From Allorhizobium ampelinum S4 (lineage in GTDB: Bacteria; Pseudomonadota; Alphaproteobacteria; Rhizobiales; Rhizobiaceae): 64,000 bases of DNA. The translations under genes were made by a program, and so were the position numbers. Within the stretch, counting starts at the first letter, position 1; every line of letters starts with the position of its first letter. A model generated the notes under the pieces. That model was not told the DNA's origin, did not search any database, and saw nothing but the letters and a program-made list of their open reading frames with translations. The stretch lies in the NCBI RefSeq assembly GCF_000016285.1, contig NC_011982.1:194825-258824 (forward strand), given 5' to 3'. This document shows positions 55,190 through 64,000 of the stretch, piece by piece.

Positions 55190-56043
55190 CACCGCCCTCC
55201 CCTGGTGATCGTTACCTTTTGTTGTTTCCAGCCGACGCCTGAGACGAGCACAGCGCGATCGATGTTGTAATCGGCCACCATCATATTGCTCTTCATGCGG
55301 TAGTTGACGATACGGTTCTGGCCACCGGAGACGACGAAGAGAACCGGCGCATCCTGACCCGAGATCGACCGCGGGAACTGGATGTAGGTTTTCAGGCCAT
55401 CGGAATAGACCCGTGTCGGCCGCCAACCGGCGCTGCCTGATATGGAATAGGAAAAGCTCAGCTGCTCCGCCGGCACCCCGGCGCCGGGGATCGTACTGGC
55501 TTCAAGCCGCGCGTTGACGTCGGCGAGTTTCGTGGAAACATCCTCGGGGTATTCGAAGCCGACGCGGGCCATATATTGCGTGGGATGCGACTTGAGCTGG
55601 ATATGATATGTCCGCCGGGATGTGGTCACCACCATCGAGGTGACAAGTCCCGGTTCGGATGGCTTGACGATAAGATGGATGGCCTGGCCCCCGGCCGCGC
55701 CCGATGTCGCCGGCTCCACTTTCCAGCGGACCGTATCGCCGACCAGCACATCGCGCACTACCTCGCCGCCCTGAAGTTCGATATCGCAGACCTGCAGCGG
55801 TGAGCAGACGACCGATGGCTGAACCTCGCCATAGAGAAAGATCACCTTACCGTCCGCGCCCTTGGTGACCAGGCCTTTCGACCCGCGCCATTGGGTCGAG
55901 AGCCCCATGCCTTTCGCCTCGTTGGCGGTGACACCATCAGCGGCAAGCACAGTCCGGGGGTCGAGGACGGTCAAGGGGACGATCGCAAAAACCAAGAGGC
56001 CGATGGCCAGCGTAGCCCGTTGTCTTCTGTGTCTGATATTCAT
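55189..56043 (-). CDS. trbG: Conjugation protein TrbG (VirB9-like)
   Basis: 284 residues with a signal peptide ([16 protein letters not shown]...VLAAD) and VirB9/CagX features: [22 protein letters not shown] and the C-terminal [21 protein letters not shown]...APVLFVV. Outer-membrane core component partner of TrbI and TrbH. Confidence 0.93.
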   Translation of the reverse strand: MNIRHRRQRATLAIGLLVFAIVPLTVLDPRTVLAADGVTANEAKGMGLSTQWRGSKGLVTKGADGKVIFLYGEVQPSVVCSPLQVCDIELQGGEVVRDVLVGDTVRWKVEPATSGAAGGQAIHLIVKPSEPGLVTSMVVTTSRRTYHIQLKSHPTQYMARVGFEYPEDVSTKLADVNARLEASTIPGAGVPAEQLSFSYSISGSAGWRPTRVYSDGLKTYIQFPRSISGQDAPVLFVVSGGQNRIVNYRMKSNMMVADYNIDRAVLVSGVGWKQQKVTITRGGR

Positions 56044-56059
56044 TCTCGGGCCATGCCTT

Positions 56060-56722
56060 TCAAAGCTGTGCAGTCCAGTCGAAGTCGCGGAGATAGAGAC
56101 CGATTGGATTAAGACGGATGACGCCTTCGTCCTGGGGTGGCGTCAGCGTCACAGTGGCAATGCCGCGGAAGCGGCGTGTCGCCGTTTCCTTGCCTCGCCG
56201 ATCGCGCTCGAATTCGGTCCAGTCGACCTGATAACTCTGGTTCGATAGCGCGACGATGTTGTTGACCTCGATGGCCACGGTCGCTGTCTTCGCCTTTTCG
56301 AACGGCGAATTCGAGCGAAACCAGGCATTGACCTTTTCGGTCGCCGGATCGGATGTCCGCAGCAGCCCGTAGGTCCGGTCGATGTATTGTTTCTGGACGA
56401 CGGCGTCGGGCGTGACGGAGCGGAAGTTCGAGACGAAACTGCCGAGCGTAGCACGCACCACGCGCGGATCGGCATATTCGATCTGCTGCGGAAAGCCGGC
56501 ATTGACGGCCGTGCCGAGCTTGTCGACCTCGACGATATAGGGGATCAGCTTCACCTGCGTGCTCTGGTAGAGCGCATAGCCGAAACCGATCACCGCCATT
56601 GTCATGCCGGTGATGCCGACAATGCGCCAGGCGGCGGCCGCTTTCACGTATGAGCCGTAGCGTTCGTTCCATTCGTTGCGCGCAGCGATATAGGGGTTGT
56701 CTGGTGGAGTGGGTCCAGCCAT
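56060..56722 (-). CDS. trbF: Conjugation protein TrbF (VirB8-like)
   Basis: 220 residues: [20 protein letters not shown], one membrane helix ([18 protein letters not shown]) and a periplasmic VirB8-fold domain. Inner-membrane scaffold of the mating channel. Sixteen bases before trbG. Confidence 0.93.
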   Translation of the reverse strand: MAGPTPPDNPYIAARNEWNERYGSYVKAAAAWRIVGITGMTMAVIGFGYALYQSTQVKLIPYIVEVDKLGTAVNAGFPQQIEYADPRVVRATLGSFVSNFRSVTPDAVVQKQYIDRTYGLLRTSDPATEKVNAWFRSNSPFEKAKTATVAIEVNNIVALSNQSYQVDWTEFERDRRGKETATRRFRGIATVTLTPPQDEGVIRLNPIGLYLRDFDWTAQL

Positions 56723-56736
56723 GCGCTGTCAGCCTC

Positions 56737-57921
56737 TTACTTCTTGTCATTGATCGGCGGTGGCGGCTTTGTACCGGCCCGGCCGGATTGCTGGTCGAGC
56801 TTGGCGTTGGCGAGGCCGAGCATCGAACCGGCATAGGCACCGGGCGAGCCGATAGCCTTGTCCTTGGCAGCCGAGCCAACTGCGCCGGCCGCTCCGCCAA
56901 CGCCGGCTTCCAACCCGCGCATGGCGGCACCTGCCAATGACGCTCCCCCTGCCCTCGCGGCACCTGCTGCCTCAAAGCCCCGATTTGCAGCACCGATCGT
57001 GAGGAAGCCGGCACCAAGGGCAGCGGAGGCTGCCTGTCCTCCGTGGCGGATGGCCTCCATGCCACCGCCGACCGATGCGCCCTGGACCACACCCTGCAGT
57101 ATCGGCGGTACATACATGGCGATGACGAAGACCACGACCGAGATGCCGGCGATCGCCAAGGTGGTGATGAACTGTTCAGATGTCGCCGTCGGCGCTTCGG
57201 CAAGGCCGAGCAGGATGTCGGAGCCGATTTTGGCGATCATCACCAGCGCCATCAGCTTCATGCCGACGGAGAAGGCGTAAACCAGATATTTGACGGCAAA
57301 GTCCTTGGTATGAGAGGAGCCGCCGAGCCCGAGCATGATCATGCCGGCGAGCAGGCCGACATACATCTCGACCATCACGGCCACGAAGATTGCGGCCACC
57401 AGCGAGAATGATACGACGACCACGACCATGGCGAAGACGGCAGCGATGGCCAGCGCATTGTCTTCCCACAGTCCGAACTTGGCCTGTTCAGACATTTTAG
57501 TCGCAACGCGAATACCAGCGTCAAAGATATTGGCAGGCGAGGCCGAACCGCCGCCCGCACCGATCTGATAGAGGCTGTCGACCACGGCCTTGGCGAACTC
57601 CGGGCCCCTGTCGAGGATGAAGGCGAACAGGCCGATGAACATGATGCGTTTGACAAGTTCGGCGAACCAGCTGTCGAGCGAGGCGGCGTTGATCGCCAGC
57701 CACACGGCGGCGATTCCGACCTCGATGCCGGCGAGGATCCAGAACAACGATCGCGCGGCGTTCATGACCGTCGTCTCCCAGCCCTTGGCGGCGGTGACAA
57801 CGGAGTTTTCCAGCGTGGTCAGAACCTGTCCCTGCTGCGCAAGCGCCGGCGAACTTGCCAGCAGGACGAGGCCGATCGCGACGAAAGCCAGTTCGAGCTT
57901 GGAGGAAGGGTGAACTACCAT
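56737..57921 (-). CDS. trbL: Conjugation protein TrbL (VirB6-like)
   Basis: 394 residues with several membrane helices (LFWILAGIEVGIAAVWLAI, AAVFAMVVVVVSFSLVAAIF, YVGLLAGMIMLGLGG) and a glycine/alanine-rich C terminus. Inner-membrane channel protein. Overlaps trbK by seven bases. Confidence 0.92.
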   Translation of the reverse strand: MVVHPSSKLELAFVAIGLVLLASSPALAQQGQVLTTLENSVVTAAKGWETTVMNAARSLFWILAGIEVGIAAVWLAINAASLDSWFAELVKRIMFIGLFAFILDRGPEFAKAVVDSLYQIGAGGGSASPANIFDAGIRVATKMSEQAKFGLWEDNALAIAAVFAMVVVVVSFSLVAAIFVAVMVEMYVGLLAGMIMLGLGGSSHTKDFAVKYLVYAFSVGMKLMALVMIAKIGSDILLGLAEAPTATSEQFITTLAIAGISVVVFVIAMYVPPILQGVVQGASVGGGMEAIRHGGQAASAALGAGFLTIGAANRGFEAAGAARAGGASLAGAAMRGLEAGVGGAAGAVGSAAKDKAIGSPGAYAGSMLGLANAKLDQQSGRAGTKPPPPINDKK

Positions 57922-58142
57922 CTCGGTTTCATCTCCTGGCCGCCGCGGATGTCACGATTTGAATCCCCGCCGAAGAACTGATCACGACGCCGGCGCTGTT
58001 CTTCACTCGAAGGAGTATCGGTCGCGGCCGCGCCAGATCCGGAGGCCGGCTCCGGCTGGACAGTAATCCAGGTGCCGATGCCTGCACTTGCTGCGGCGAC
58101 GACGGCCAAGAGCGCGAGAATGACGATCAGACGCGAGCTCAC
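57915..58142 (-). CDS. trbK: Entry-exclusion-type protein TrbK
   Basis: 75 residues with an N-terminal hydrophobic segment (LIVILALLAVVAAASAGIGTW). TrbK of RP4 is a lipoprotein that blocks redundant mating; no cysteine is present here, so it would be a plain membrane-anchored protein. The C-terminal tail DIRGGQEMKPRW is strikingly like that of TrbJ upstream. Confidence 0.85.
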   Translation of the reverse strand: MSSRLIVILALLAVVAAASAGIGTWITVQPEPASGSGAAATDTPSSEEQRRRRDQFFGGDSNRDIRGGQEMKPRW

Positions 58143-58948
58143 CAGCGTGGCTCCATCGTCTGGCCGCCGCGGATGTCGTGTTCGGTCCCGCTGAAGAACT
58201 GTTCACGCCTCGCTTGAGCCAGATCCTTCTGTGCCTGCTCCGACTGATACCAGGTGCCCATCATCGTCATCTGTTGCGAGACGAGACCGCGCAGCTTCTG
58301 CATCTGCGCCACCTGCTGGGCGGCGATCTGATGCCCGACCTGCAGGGCCTTCATCTGGCCGTCGGATGATTCCGATATGGAGCGCAACGACGACATGGTG
58401 CTTTCTTCGCTGGAGAATTGTTCCGACGTCAGGTTCGCGGCCTTCAGTGTGCCGGCGATCGTATCGCGGTTGGTGTCGGACCAGTTCTGGTAGGTCGTGG
58501 AAAAGCTCGCACCATCAGGCAGATTGCTCTTCGTCTCGGCAAAACTCTGGAAACGCTGCTTCATGACATCTTCGACATTGCCCATTGAGAAGGCGATGCC
58601 CTGCCCCTCGTTGACGACGTTCTGCAGGTTTTTGAGGTCGTTCTCGACCTGCCCCCAGATATGGTCCGGCAGCTGCGCAGTGTTTTGAAGCATGTTCCTG
58701 TAGATATTGAGCTGGTTCTGGATCTGCTCGGCCAGCTGATTGATCTGGGTGATCTGGTTGTTGACCTGTTCGGCCGACTTGCCGACGAGGCTTATCAGCT
58801 CGGTGTTGTTGGCAAGCTGCGTCCATTCCGTCGCCTGCCCCGTCACGCCGCCGGCGAGCGCCGAGGCGGGCAGGACGATCGGTAAGATGCCGGCGGCGCC
58901 AATAGCTACGCAGACAACCTTATTCAGTTTGAAAGAGCGTTTCGGCAT
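58139..58948 (-). CDS. trbJ: Conjugation protein TrbJ (VirB5-like)
   Basis: 269 residues with a signal peptide (VVCVAIGAAGILPIVLPASALAGG), a helical body (QVNNQITQINQLAEQIQNQL, IYRNMLQNTAQLPDHIWGQV) and the tail DIRGGQTMEPRW. VirB5-like proteins sit at the pilus tip. Overlaps trbK by four and trbE by 29 bases. Confidence 0.92.
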   Translation of the reverse strand: MPKRSFKLNKVVCVAIGAAGILPIVLPASALAGGVTGQATEWTQLANNTELISLVGKSAEQVNNQITQINQLAEQIQNQLNIYRNMLQNTAQLPDHIWGQVENDLKNLQNVVNEGQGIAFSMGNVEDVMKQRFQSFAETKSNLPDGASFSTTYQNWSDTNRDTIAGTLKAANLTSEQFSSEESTMSSLRSISESSDGQMKALQVGHQIAAQQVAQMQKLRGLVSQQMTMMGTWYQSEQAQKDLAQARREQFFSGTEHDIRGGQTMEPRW

Positions 58949-61382
58949 GGGCGATCCCCCTTTGCTGGAGCCATTGAAGAGGCCACGAGGCCCCGTGTTC
59001 TGAATGGAGAGCTCGGATGCTCTTCAGATCTTCCTTGCCGGAAGCGCCGACGAACGAAAGCGCGATGGGTCCGAGCGCCATGTCGAAGAGACGACGGCCC
59101 TCCGGCGAGACGACGTAGTAGTCTCGCTTCGGAATGGCGGTCGCGACGATCTCGATCTGGCGCTCGTTGAAGCCGATGCGCTCGTAGAATTCTCTCGTGC
59201 CCGGCTCTCGGGCCGCCCCGTTCGGCAGGCAAATTTTGGTCGGGCAGCTCTCCTTCAGGACGTCGATGATGCCGGAGCGTTCGGCGTCCGAGATCGATTG
59301 GGTGGCAAGAACGACGGCGCAGTTGGCCTTGCGCAACACCTTCAACCATTCGCGGATCTTGTCGCGGAAGACCGGATGGCCGAGCATCAACCAGGCCTCG
59401 TCGAGGATGATCAGGCTTGGCGCGCCGGTCAGACGCTTTTCAATACGACGGAACAGATAGGTCAGGACAGGGACAAGATTGCGCTCGCCCATGTTCATGA
59501 GCTCCTCGATTTCGAAGCACTGGAAGCTGCCCAGCGCCAGACCGTCTTCCTCGGCGTCGAGAAGCTGGCCCATCGGCCCGTCGACAGTGTAGTGATGCAG
59601 CGCATCCTTGATCTCGCGCATCTGCACGCCCGACACGAAGTCCGATAGCGACCGCCCGCGTGATTCCGCCATCAGCCCAACCTGTCGGGAGATGGCGTTG
59701 CGATAATCGGGAGTAATCGTCACACCCTGCAGCGCAACGAGCATCTCGATCCATTCGGCCGCGAAGGCGTGGTCGCCGTCGGTCGTGAGGTCTGCGAGCG
59801 GGCAGAACGAAAGTGCCTTCCCCTCCCCTCCCCCAGTCGCATCTCCGCCGATCTGATAATGATCGCCATCGAGCCCGAGCGTCAGAGGCAGCATCGAGCC
59901 GCCCTTGTCGAATGCGAAGATTTGCGCACCGGCATAACGCCGGAACTGCGCAGCGATCAGCGACAACAAGGTGGATTTGCCGGATCCGGTCGGACCGAAA
60001 ATCAGAGTGTGACCGACATCGTCGACATGCAGGTTGAGGCGGAACGGGGTCGAACCCGACGCCACCTGCATCAGTGGCGGTGAGGCTGGCGGATAAAACG
60101 GGCACGGTGCGACCGCGCTTCCGGACCAGACCGAATTGAGCGGGATGAGGTCTGCGAGATTGCGCGTATTGATCAGCGGCTCGCGGATATTGGCGTAGGA
60201 GACGCCGGGCAGGCTGCCGAGAAAGGCATCGGTCGCATTCAACGTCTCGATCCGGGCACCAAACCCTTCGGCCTGGATGAGACGGCGGATCGCCTCGCAC
60301 TTTTCCTGAAGCTGAGTCTGGTCTTCTTCGAACAGGACGATAACCGGCGTGTAATAGCCATACGCTACGAGTTGCGACGACGCCTCGGCAATCGCATCCT
60401 CGGTTTCCGCCACCATCATCATGGCGTCCTGATCAAGCGATCGCGATTGGGTCTGGAATAGCTGGTCGAAAAAAGGCCGGACCTTCTGCTGCCACTTCTT
60501 GCGGGTGCGCTCGAGTTTTGCCCGCGCTTCCTCCGCGTCCAGGAAGATAAGACGCGACGACCAACGATAGGTCAGCGGCATCAGATCGAGCGCGCTGAGG
60601 ATGCCGGGCCAGCTTTCTGCGGCCAAGCCGTCGATCGCGACGACGCCGAGAAAGCGATTCTCGATGAGCGGCGTCAGCCCGTGCTGGAGTTCCGCCGTCA
60701 CCAGCCAGTCAAGATACATGGGGATATCCGGCAGGCGCACCGGATGGTTCTCGCCGGCCACGCAGAAGCGGATGAACTGGAAAAGCTCGTCATAGCGGGC
60801 AACACGAAAGCCGCCGCGCTCCGACGTTTCGCGCGTCATCATCCGGCGGATCGACACGACATTGGCTAGATACTGCTCGACCTCCCGGATCGAGGAGAGA
60901 AAGCTGTCCAGCGCCTTGTCGGCGTGAGTTGCGGACCGGCTGGCGGTGTCCGAATAGATATAGCGGGTCAGGCCGGAGCGCCGCGGCTCCGGCGGCCGCC
61001 AGGTCAGGATCAGCGCATGCCGGCTCTCGAAATGCCCTCTTTCCTTCTGGAAATGTGCACGTCGCTCCGCATCGATCGCGCGGGTGACAAGATCAGGAAA
61101 ATGGCAGTCGGGCTGTTGCGGGTAATCCGCAGTCGGCACCCTGACGGCTTCGACCTGGATCATCCAGCCGGAGCCGAGCCGCGACAGGATCGCATTGATC
61201 TGCCGAGAGACGTCATTGCGTTCGGCGTCCGTCGAACTCTCACTGTCAGGGCCGGCAAAGTACCAGCCGGCCATCAGCGAGCCGTCCTTCAGCAGGATGA
61301 CGCCGTTGTCGACCAGACCGGCGTAAGGCACCAGATCGGCGAAGGATGGCCCGGAATGACGGAAGGATTTGAGGGCGACCAT
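58920..61382 (-). CDS. trbE: Conjugation ATPase TrbE (VirB4-like)
   Basis: 820 residues, full length. N-terminal CagE/TrbE domain, then Walker A FGPTGSGKSTLLSLIA (about residue 460), Walker B LIILDEAWLMLGHP and ATQSISDAERSG motif. Powers assembly and substrate transfer of the type IV secretion system. Confidence 0.95.
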   Translation of the reverse strand: MVALKSFRHSGPSFADLVPYAGLVDNGVILLKDGSLMAGWYFAGPDSESSTDAERNDVSRQINAILSRLGSGWMIQVEAVRVPTADYPQQPDCHFPDLVTRAIDAERRAHFQKERGHFESRHALILTWRPPEPRRSGLTRYIYSDTASRSATHADKALDSFLSSIREVEQYLANVVSIRRMMTRETSERGGFRVARYDELFQFIRFCVAGENHPVRLPDIPMYLDWLVTAELQHGLTPLIENRFLGVVAIDGLAAESWPGILSALDLMPLTYRWSSRLIFLDAEEARAKLERTRKKWQQKVRPFFDQLFQTQSRSLDQDAMMMVAETEDAIAEASSQLVAYGYYTPVIVLFEEDQTQLQEKCEAIRRLIQAEGFGARIETLNATDAFLGSLPGVSYANIREPLINTRNLADLIPLNSVWSGSAVAPCPFYPPASPPLMQVASGSTPFRLNLHVDDVGHTLIFGPTGSGKSTLLSLIAAQFRRYAGAQIFAFDKGGSMLPLTLGLDGDHYQIGGDATGGGEGKALSFCPLADLTTDGDHAFAAEWIEMLVALQGVTITPDYRNAISRQVGLMAESRGRSLSDFVSGVQMREIKDALHHYTVDGPMGQLLDAEEDGLALGSFQCFEIEELMNMGERNLVPVLTYLFRRIEKRLTGAPSLIILDEAWLMLGHPVFRDKIREWLKVLRKANCAVVLATQSISDAERSGIIDVLKESCPTKICLPNGAAREPGTREFYERIGFNERQIEIVATAIPKRDYYVVSPEGRRLFDMALGPIALSFVGASGKEDLKSIRALHSEHGASWPLQWLQQRGIAHAETLFQTE

Positions 61383-61392
61383 CTCGACCTCT

Positions 61393-61692
61393 TCAGAACT
61401 TGCGCCATGGCGACGATGTCGCGCGGTAGAAGGTTTTGTAGGAGATGTGCCTGATATAGACCCGCCGCATTAACGGATCGGCTTTCGCCATCATGCGCAG
61501 GGCTCCAACCGCGACCAGCCAGATCGCGATCCCGAACAGCGCGGCGTACCAGGTCAGCACCACGAAGATCAGGATGACGGCCACAAGCGCCGTCAGCAGG
61601 ACAAGTTCGCGGTCGGCGCCCATCAACAGGTTCGGACGCGACAGCGCCCGATGGACCCGCGACCGGATGAGATTGGAGCCGGCGTCAGCCAC
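61393..61692 (-). CDS. trbD: Conjugation protein TrbD (VirB3-like)
   Basis: 99 residues from a GTG at 61692 preceded by GGGGAGGGG; longer starts are unsupported and the family N terminus begins just before [20 protein letters not shown]. Two membrane segments ([32 protein letters not shown]). Works with TrbE at the inner membrane. Confidence 0.9.
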   Translation of the reverse strand: MADAGSNLIRSRVHRALSRPNLLMGADRELVLLTALVAVILIFVVLTWYAALFGIAIWLVAVGALRMMAKADPLMRRVYIRHISYKTFYRATSSPWRKF

Positions 61693-62089
61693 GATTCCCC
61701 TCCCCTCTTTCAATGAGCGTGGCGGAGGGGGAATAATCGAACGGGCCAGCCTGCGAATGAAGCTCGCCGATCGACGCCCCTGTCGCGCCAAACAGGGCGA
61801 CGATCTGGGTGGCGCCGAGAAGCACGCCACCGACCAGCGCGACGTAGCAAAGCCGTCGGGCAAAGTCGTTCAGCTCCCCGCCGAAGATCAGCATCGCACC
61901 GGCGATGGCGACGGCCGCAAGTGCGATGAAGCCGGCCACGGGACCGGTAATCGACTGCTGGATCTGCTGGAGTGGGGATTCCCAGGGAAGGCTGCCGCCA
62001 CCGGAAGATGCCAGTGCCCCATCAAGGGAGCCGAGCGAGACGAGGGCCAGTGCTGTGACTGTGAGGATAAGATGGGTCTTACGCGACAT
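61685..62089 (-). CDS. trbC: Conjugal pilin TrbC (VirB2-like)
   Basis: 134 residues from ATG 62089. A long signal peptide ([22 protein letters not shown]) and two hydrophobic segments ([39 protein letters not shown]), typical of pro-pilin later cyclised. Overlaps trbB by 11 and trbD by eight bases. Confidence 0.92.
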   Translation of the reverse strand: MSRKTHLILTVTALALVSLGSLDGALASSGGGSLPWESPLQQIQQSITGPVAGFIALAAVAIAGAMLIFGGELNDFARRLCYVALVGGVLLGATQIVALFGATGASIGELHSQAGPFDYSPSATLIERGEGNRG

Positions 62090-63050
62090 GGCTGTCCTCG
62101 TCGATCTGGGCGTAATGTTCGGTCTGGTAATGGCTGTTGCGGTATCCTTCGATATGAATGACCTCGCGGACCCGCCTCCCCTTTCCCGAGCGTTCGATGG
62201 AGACGACAAGATCGACGGCTTCGCCGATCACCTCCTGCATCGGTTGCTGACTTGCTTCGGCCGTCAGCTGTTCCAGCCTGCGCAGTGCCGACATCGCGGT
62301 GTTGGAATGGATTGTGGTGACACCGCCGGGATGGCCGGTGTTCCAGGCTTTCAGCAGGGTCAGTGCGGCGCCGTCCCGAACCTCGCCGACAATGATGCGG
62401 TCGGGACGCAGGCGCATCGTGCTTTTGAGGAGGCGGGCCATGTCGACCGTATCGCTGGTATGCAGTGAGACAGCGTTCTCGGCGGCGCATTGGATTTCGG
62501 CGGTGTCTTCGAGAATGACCATGCGATCGTCCGGAGCGGCCGCGACGATCTCGGCGATGATGGCATTGGCAAGCGTCGTCTTGCCCGAACCAGTTCCGCC
62601 CGAAATGACGATGTTCATACGGGAATCGATAGCGCTGCGGATGGCAGACGCCTGGGCTTCGGTCATCACTTTCGACTTTACATAATCGTCGAGCGGTATG
62701 AGGCGCGACGCCCGCCGCCGGATCGTAAATGCCGGCCCGGACACGATCGGTGGCAACAGGCCCTCGAAACGGTGGCCGCCGATCGGCAATTCGCCGGATA
62801 TGATCGGCCGCTCATCGTCAGCCTCTGACTGCAGGGCGTGGGCGACGCTGCCGATCACGACTTCGGCGGCGGAAGGCGTCATTGCGCCGGCTCGTGCTAC
62901 GCCATGACCGAGCCGCTCGATAAACAGCCGACCATCGGGATTGAGCATGATCTCGACGACCGTCGCGTCATCAAGGGCGACGCAGAGCTGGTCGCCGAGT
63001 GCGTCCTGGAGTTTGCGGACAAGGCGCGGATGGGAGCGAAGCTGGGTCAC
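62079..63050 (-). CDS. trbB: Conjugation ATPase TrbB (VirB11-like)
   Basis: 323 residues from a GTG at 63050 that overlaps the traI stop (GTGA). Walker [30 protein letters not shown] (Asp box), [16 protein letters not shown] (Walker B region) and [14 protein letters not shown] (His box). Hexameric secretion ATPase. Confidence 0.94.
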   Translation of the reverse strand: MTQLRSHPRLVRKLQDALGDQLCVALDDATVVEIMLNPDGRLFIERLGHGVARAGAMTPSAAEVVIGSVAHALQSEADDERPIISGELPIGGHRFEGLLPPIVSGPAFTIRRRASRLIPLDDYVKSKVMTEAQASAIRSAIDSRMNIVISGGTGSGKTTLANAIIAEIVAAAPDDRMVILEDTAEIQCAAENAVSLHTSDTVDMARLLKSTMRLRPDRIIVGEVRDGAALTLLKAWNTGHPGGVTTIHSNTAMSALRRLEQLTAEASQQPMQEVIGEAVDLVVSIERSGKGRRVREVIHIEGYRNSHYQTEHYAQIDEDSHVA

Positions 63051-63685
63051 GCGGCGCTCCTGAACGGGCGGCCGTTGTCGTCGGCGATAATCGAACGGTA
63101 TTCCGGCGGGCAGACCCGTTCGAAGCTCATTCGGTCGGCGGGCAAATGTCCGGCGACGGCGACGGTGTTGCCGATCACGACGGGTTCGCCCAGTCGTGTC
63201 ATCGGCCAACCGGCGCGCTTCAGGATGCGCTCGAAGCGAAGATCGGTTGCGGTGACGATCTCGTCGTAGCCGTTTGCCATTGACCATTCGATGATGCCGG
63301 CAAACATGGTGAGCGTTGCGAGATGCAGTTGGCCTCCTGCCCTCCTCGTCGGCAATGTCGTCTCGACGCAGAAGCGTGAGCTTTCGACCATTGCCGTGGT
63401 AGCGCTGAGAGAGCCGGCTGCCAGCAATTGCGGGAACGTCCGCTCCAGCATGGTCGGGCCTGATGCGGGTAAGAGCCGCGCGCAGCCGACCACCCTCTGC
63501 CCACTGAGCGTCGCGAGGATATAGGTAGGGCTGAGGGCGTCGTACTGATCCCGTTCGCCGCCGTCCTCGATTGCGACATCCCATTCCAGACGGTTTCCGA
63601 ACACTTCGGCACGAAGCCGGTGCATTTGCTTCAGGTAAGTGGTCTGGTGTTCATATTGGCCGGGCGAGACGGTCAGAATCAGCAT
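63047..63685 (-). CDS. traI: N-acyl-homoserine-lactone synthase TraI
   Basis: 212 residues, LuxI family: RLRAEVFGNRLEWDV (conserved R, W residues), DQYDALSPTYILA, GCARLLPASGPTML, ESSRFCVE, and VTATDLRFERILKRAGWP. TraI of Ti plasmids makes 3-oxo-octanoyl homoserine lactone, the ligand of TraR. First gene of the traI-trb operon, with two tra boxes upstream. If traR is dead, basal transcription alone would feed this operon. Confidence 0.95.
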   Translation of the reverse strand: MLILTVSPGQYEHQTTYLKQMHRLRAEVFGNRLEWDVAIEDGGERDQYDALSPTYILATLSGQRVVGCARLLPASGPTMLERTFPQLLAAGSLSATTAMVESSRFCVETTLPTRRAGGQLHLATLTMFAGIIEWSMANGYDEIVTATDLRFERILKRAGWPMTRLGEPVVIGNTVAVAGHLPADRMSFERVCPPEYRSIIADDNGRPFRSAA

Positions 63686-63743
63686 GTTGATCTCCGCAAC
63701 AACAAACGATGCGGAGAGAAAACATCTCGTTCAGCGTGTGGCT

Positions 63744-63761
63744 ATGTGCAGATCTGCACCC
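63744..63761. promoter_or_regulatory. tra box (TraR operator), traI-proximal
   Basis: ATGTGCAGATCTGCACCC matches the 18-bp dyad ATGTGCAGATCTGCACAT at 16 positions. It lies 59 bases upstream of the traI ATG, where TraR activates traI-trb and, on the other side, repABC. Confidence 0.92.
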
Positions 63762-63832
63762 AGTGATTCTCATGAGTCGGGTGTTCAAGGAGCGATTTGC
63801 GAGTGCAATCGATCTAGTGCAGCGTTGATTTC

Positions 63833-63850
63833 ATGTGCAAATCTGCACTT
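63833..63850. promoter_or_regulatory. tra box (TraR operator), repA-proximal
   Basis: ATGTGCAAATCTGCACTT matches the dyad consensus at 16 of 18 positions. Two tra boxes about 89 bases apart between traI and repA is the arrangement known in octopine and nopaline Ti plasmids. Confidence 0.88.
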
Positions 63851-64000
63851 GCGGTCCAATTAATTTTTGCCAATGCTGCAGGCTAAGCGATTACGATTCA
63901 ACGATGAATCAACCCGGATCAAAAAATTGGGTCAATCGCGTTAACTTCTTGTTAACTTTAAATTCCTTGCAGCCAGCCGGGAATCGCGGGATAGTTTCGT
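63851..64000 (+). promoter_or_regulatory. Probable start of the repABC promoter region
   Basis: AT-rich and gene-free to the window end, with a repeated GTTAACTT motif (63938-63958). On related plasmids repA begins shortly after the tra boxes in the opposite direction to traI. The gene itself is outside the window, so this rests on synteny. Confidence 0.5.

Noticed and set aside
53651..63283. Long plus-strand frames opposite the trb operon
   Set aside because: They arise from GC-rich codon bias on the antisense of trb genes and show no domain features.

Overview
This window reads as part of a Ti plasmid of the Agrobacterium / Allorhizobium vitis type. The evidence is direct: 25-bp T-DNA border repeats, eukaryotic-style oncogenes (6b, iaaH, iaaM, ipt), opine synthase genes with ocs-type enhancer motifs, opine-catabolism modules, a TraR/TraI quorum-sensing pair, tra boxes and a complete traI-trb conjugation operon. 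Three separate small T-DNAs, each with its own border pair, together with an octopine-synthase-like opine gene, recall the vitopine-type plasmids of grapevine strains. That assignment is an inference from memory and needs a database comparison.

Layout. (1) 1-4.9 kb: a nest of broken mobile elements. Tandem tyrosine recombinases (RIT-like) sit in the reverse transcriptase of a group II intron, which itself sits in an IS3-family orfB. (2) 4.90-8.15 kb: T-DNA 1 (6b and an intact opine synthase). (3) 8.15-18.3 kb: insertion-sequence scrap heap (IS66, IS110, IS630, intact IS4, IS3, IS256 and IS5 pieces) with truncated ligD and ku genes and a low-GC HAD phosphatase gene. (4) 18.31-23.16 kb: T-DNA 2 (divergent iaaH/iaaM), its right border abutting nine tandem copies of an 8-bp motif. 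(5) 23.2-26.3 kb: IS4, IS630, IS21 and IS66 remnants. (6) 26.27-29.25 kb: T-DNA 3 (ipt and a decayed opine synthase); its right half is a diverged copy of the right half of T-DNA 1.

(7) 29.3-53.3 kb: two opine-type catabolic modules. Module 1 (31.35-39.05 kb, minus-strand operon plus divergent LysR gene) has a PotABCD-type ABC importer and a three-subunit flavin/iron-sulfur opine oxidase. traR lies downstream as the likely distal gene, as in octopine plasmids, but it carries a stop at codon 4. Module 2 (39.2-53.3 kb) has a Gsi/Dpp-type importer, a second set of oxidase subunits, a RidA deaminase, a hydantoinase/oxoprolinase pair (HyuA/HyuB) and its own LysR regulator. (8) 53.39-63.69 kb: traI-trbBCDEJKLFGHI on the minus strand. 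(9) The right edge holds two tra boxes and probably the start of the repABC promoter region.

How it fits together: the T-DNAs make plant cells proliferate (auxin, cytokinin, 6b) and produce an opine; the bacterium imports and oxidatively cleaves it; and opine supply would normally switch on traR and so conjugation. The traR nonsense codon suggests that last link is cut or altered in this molecule.
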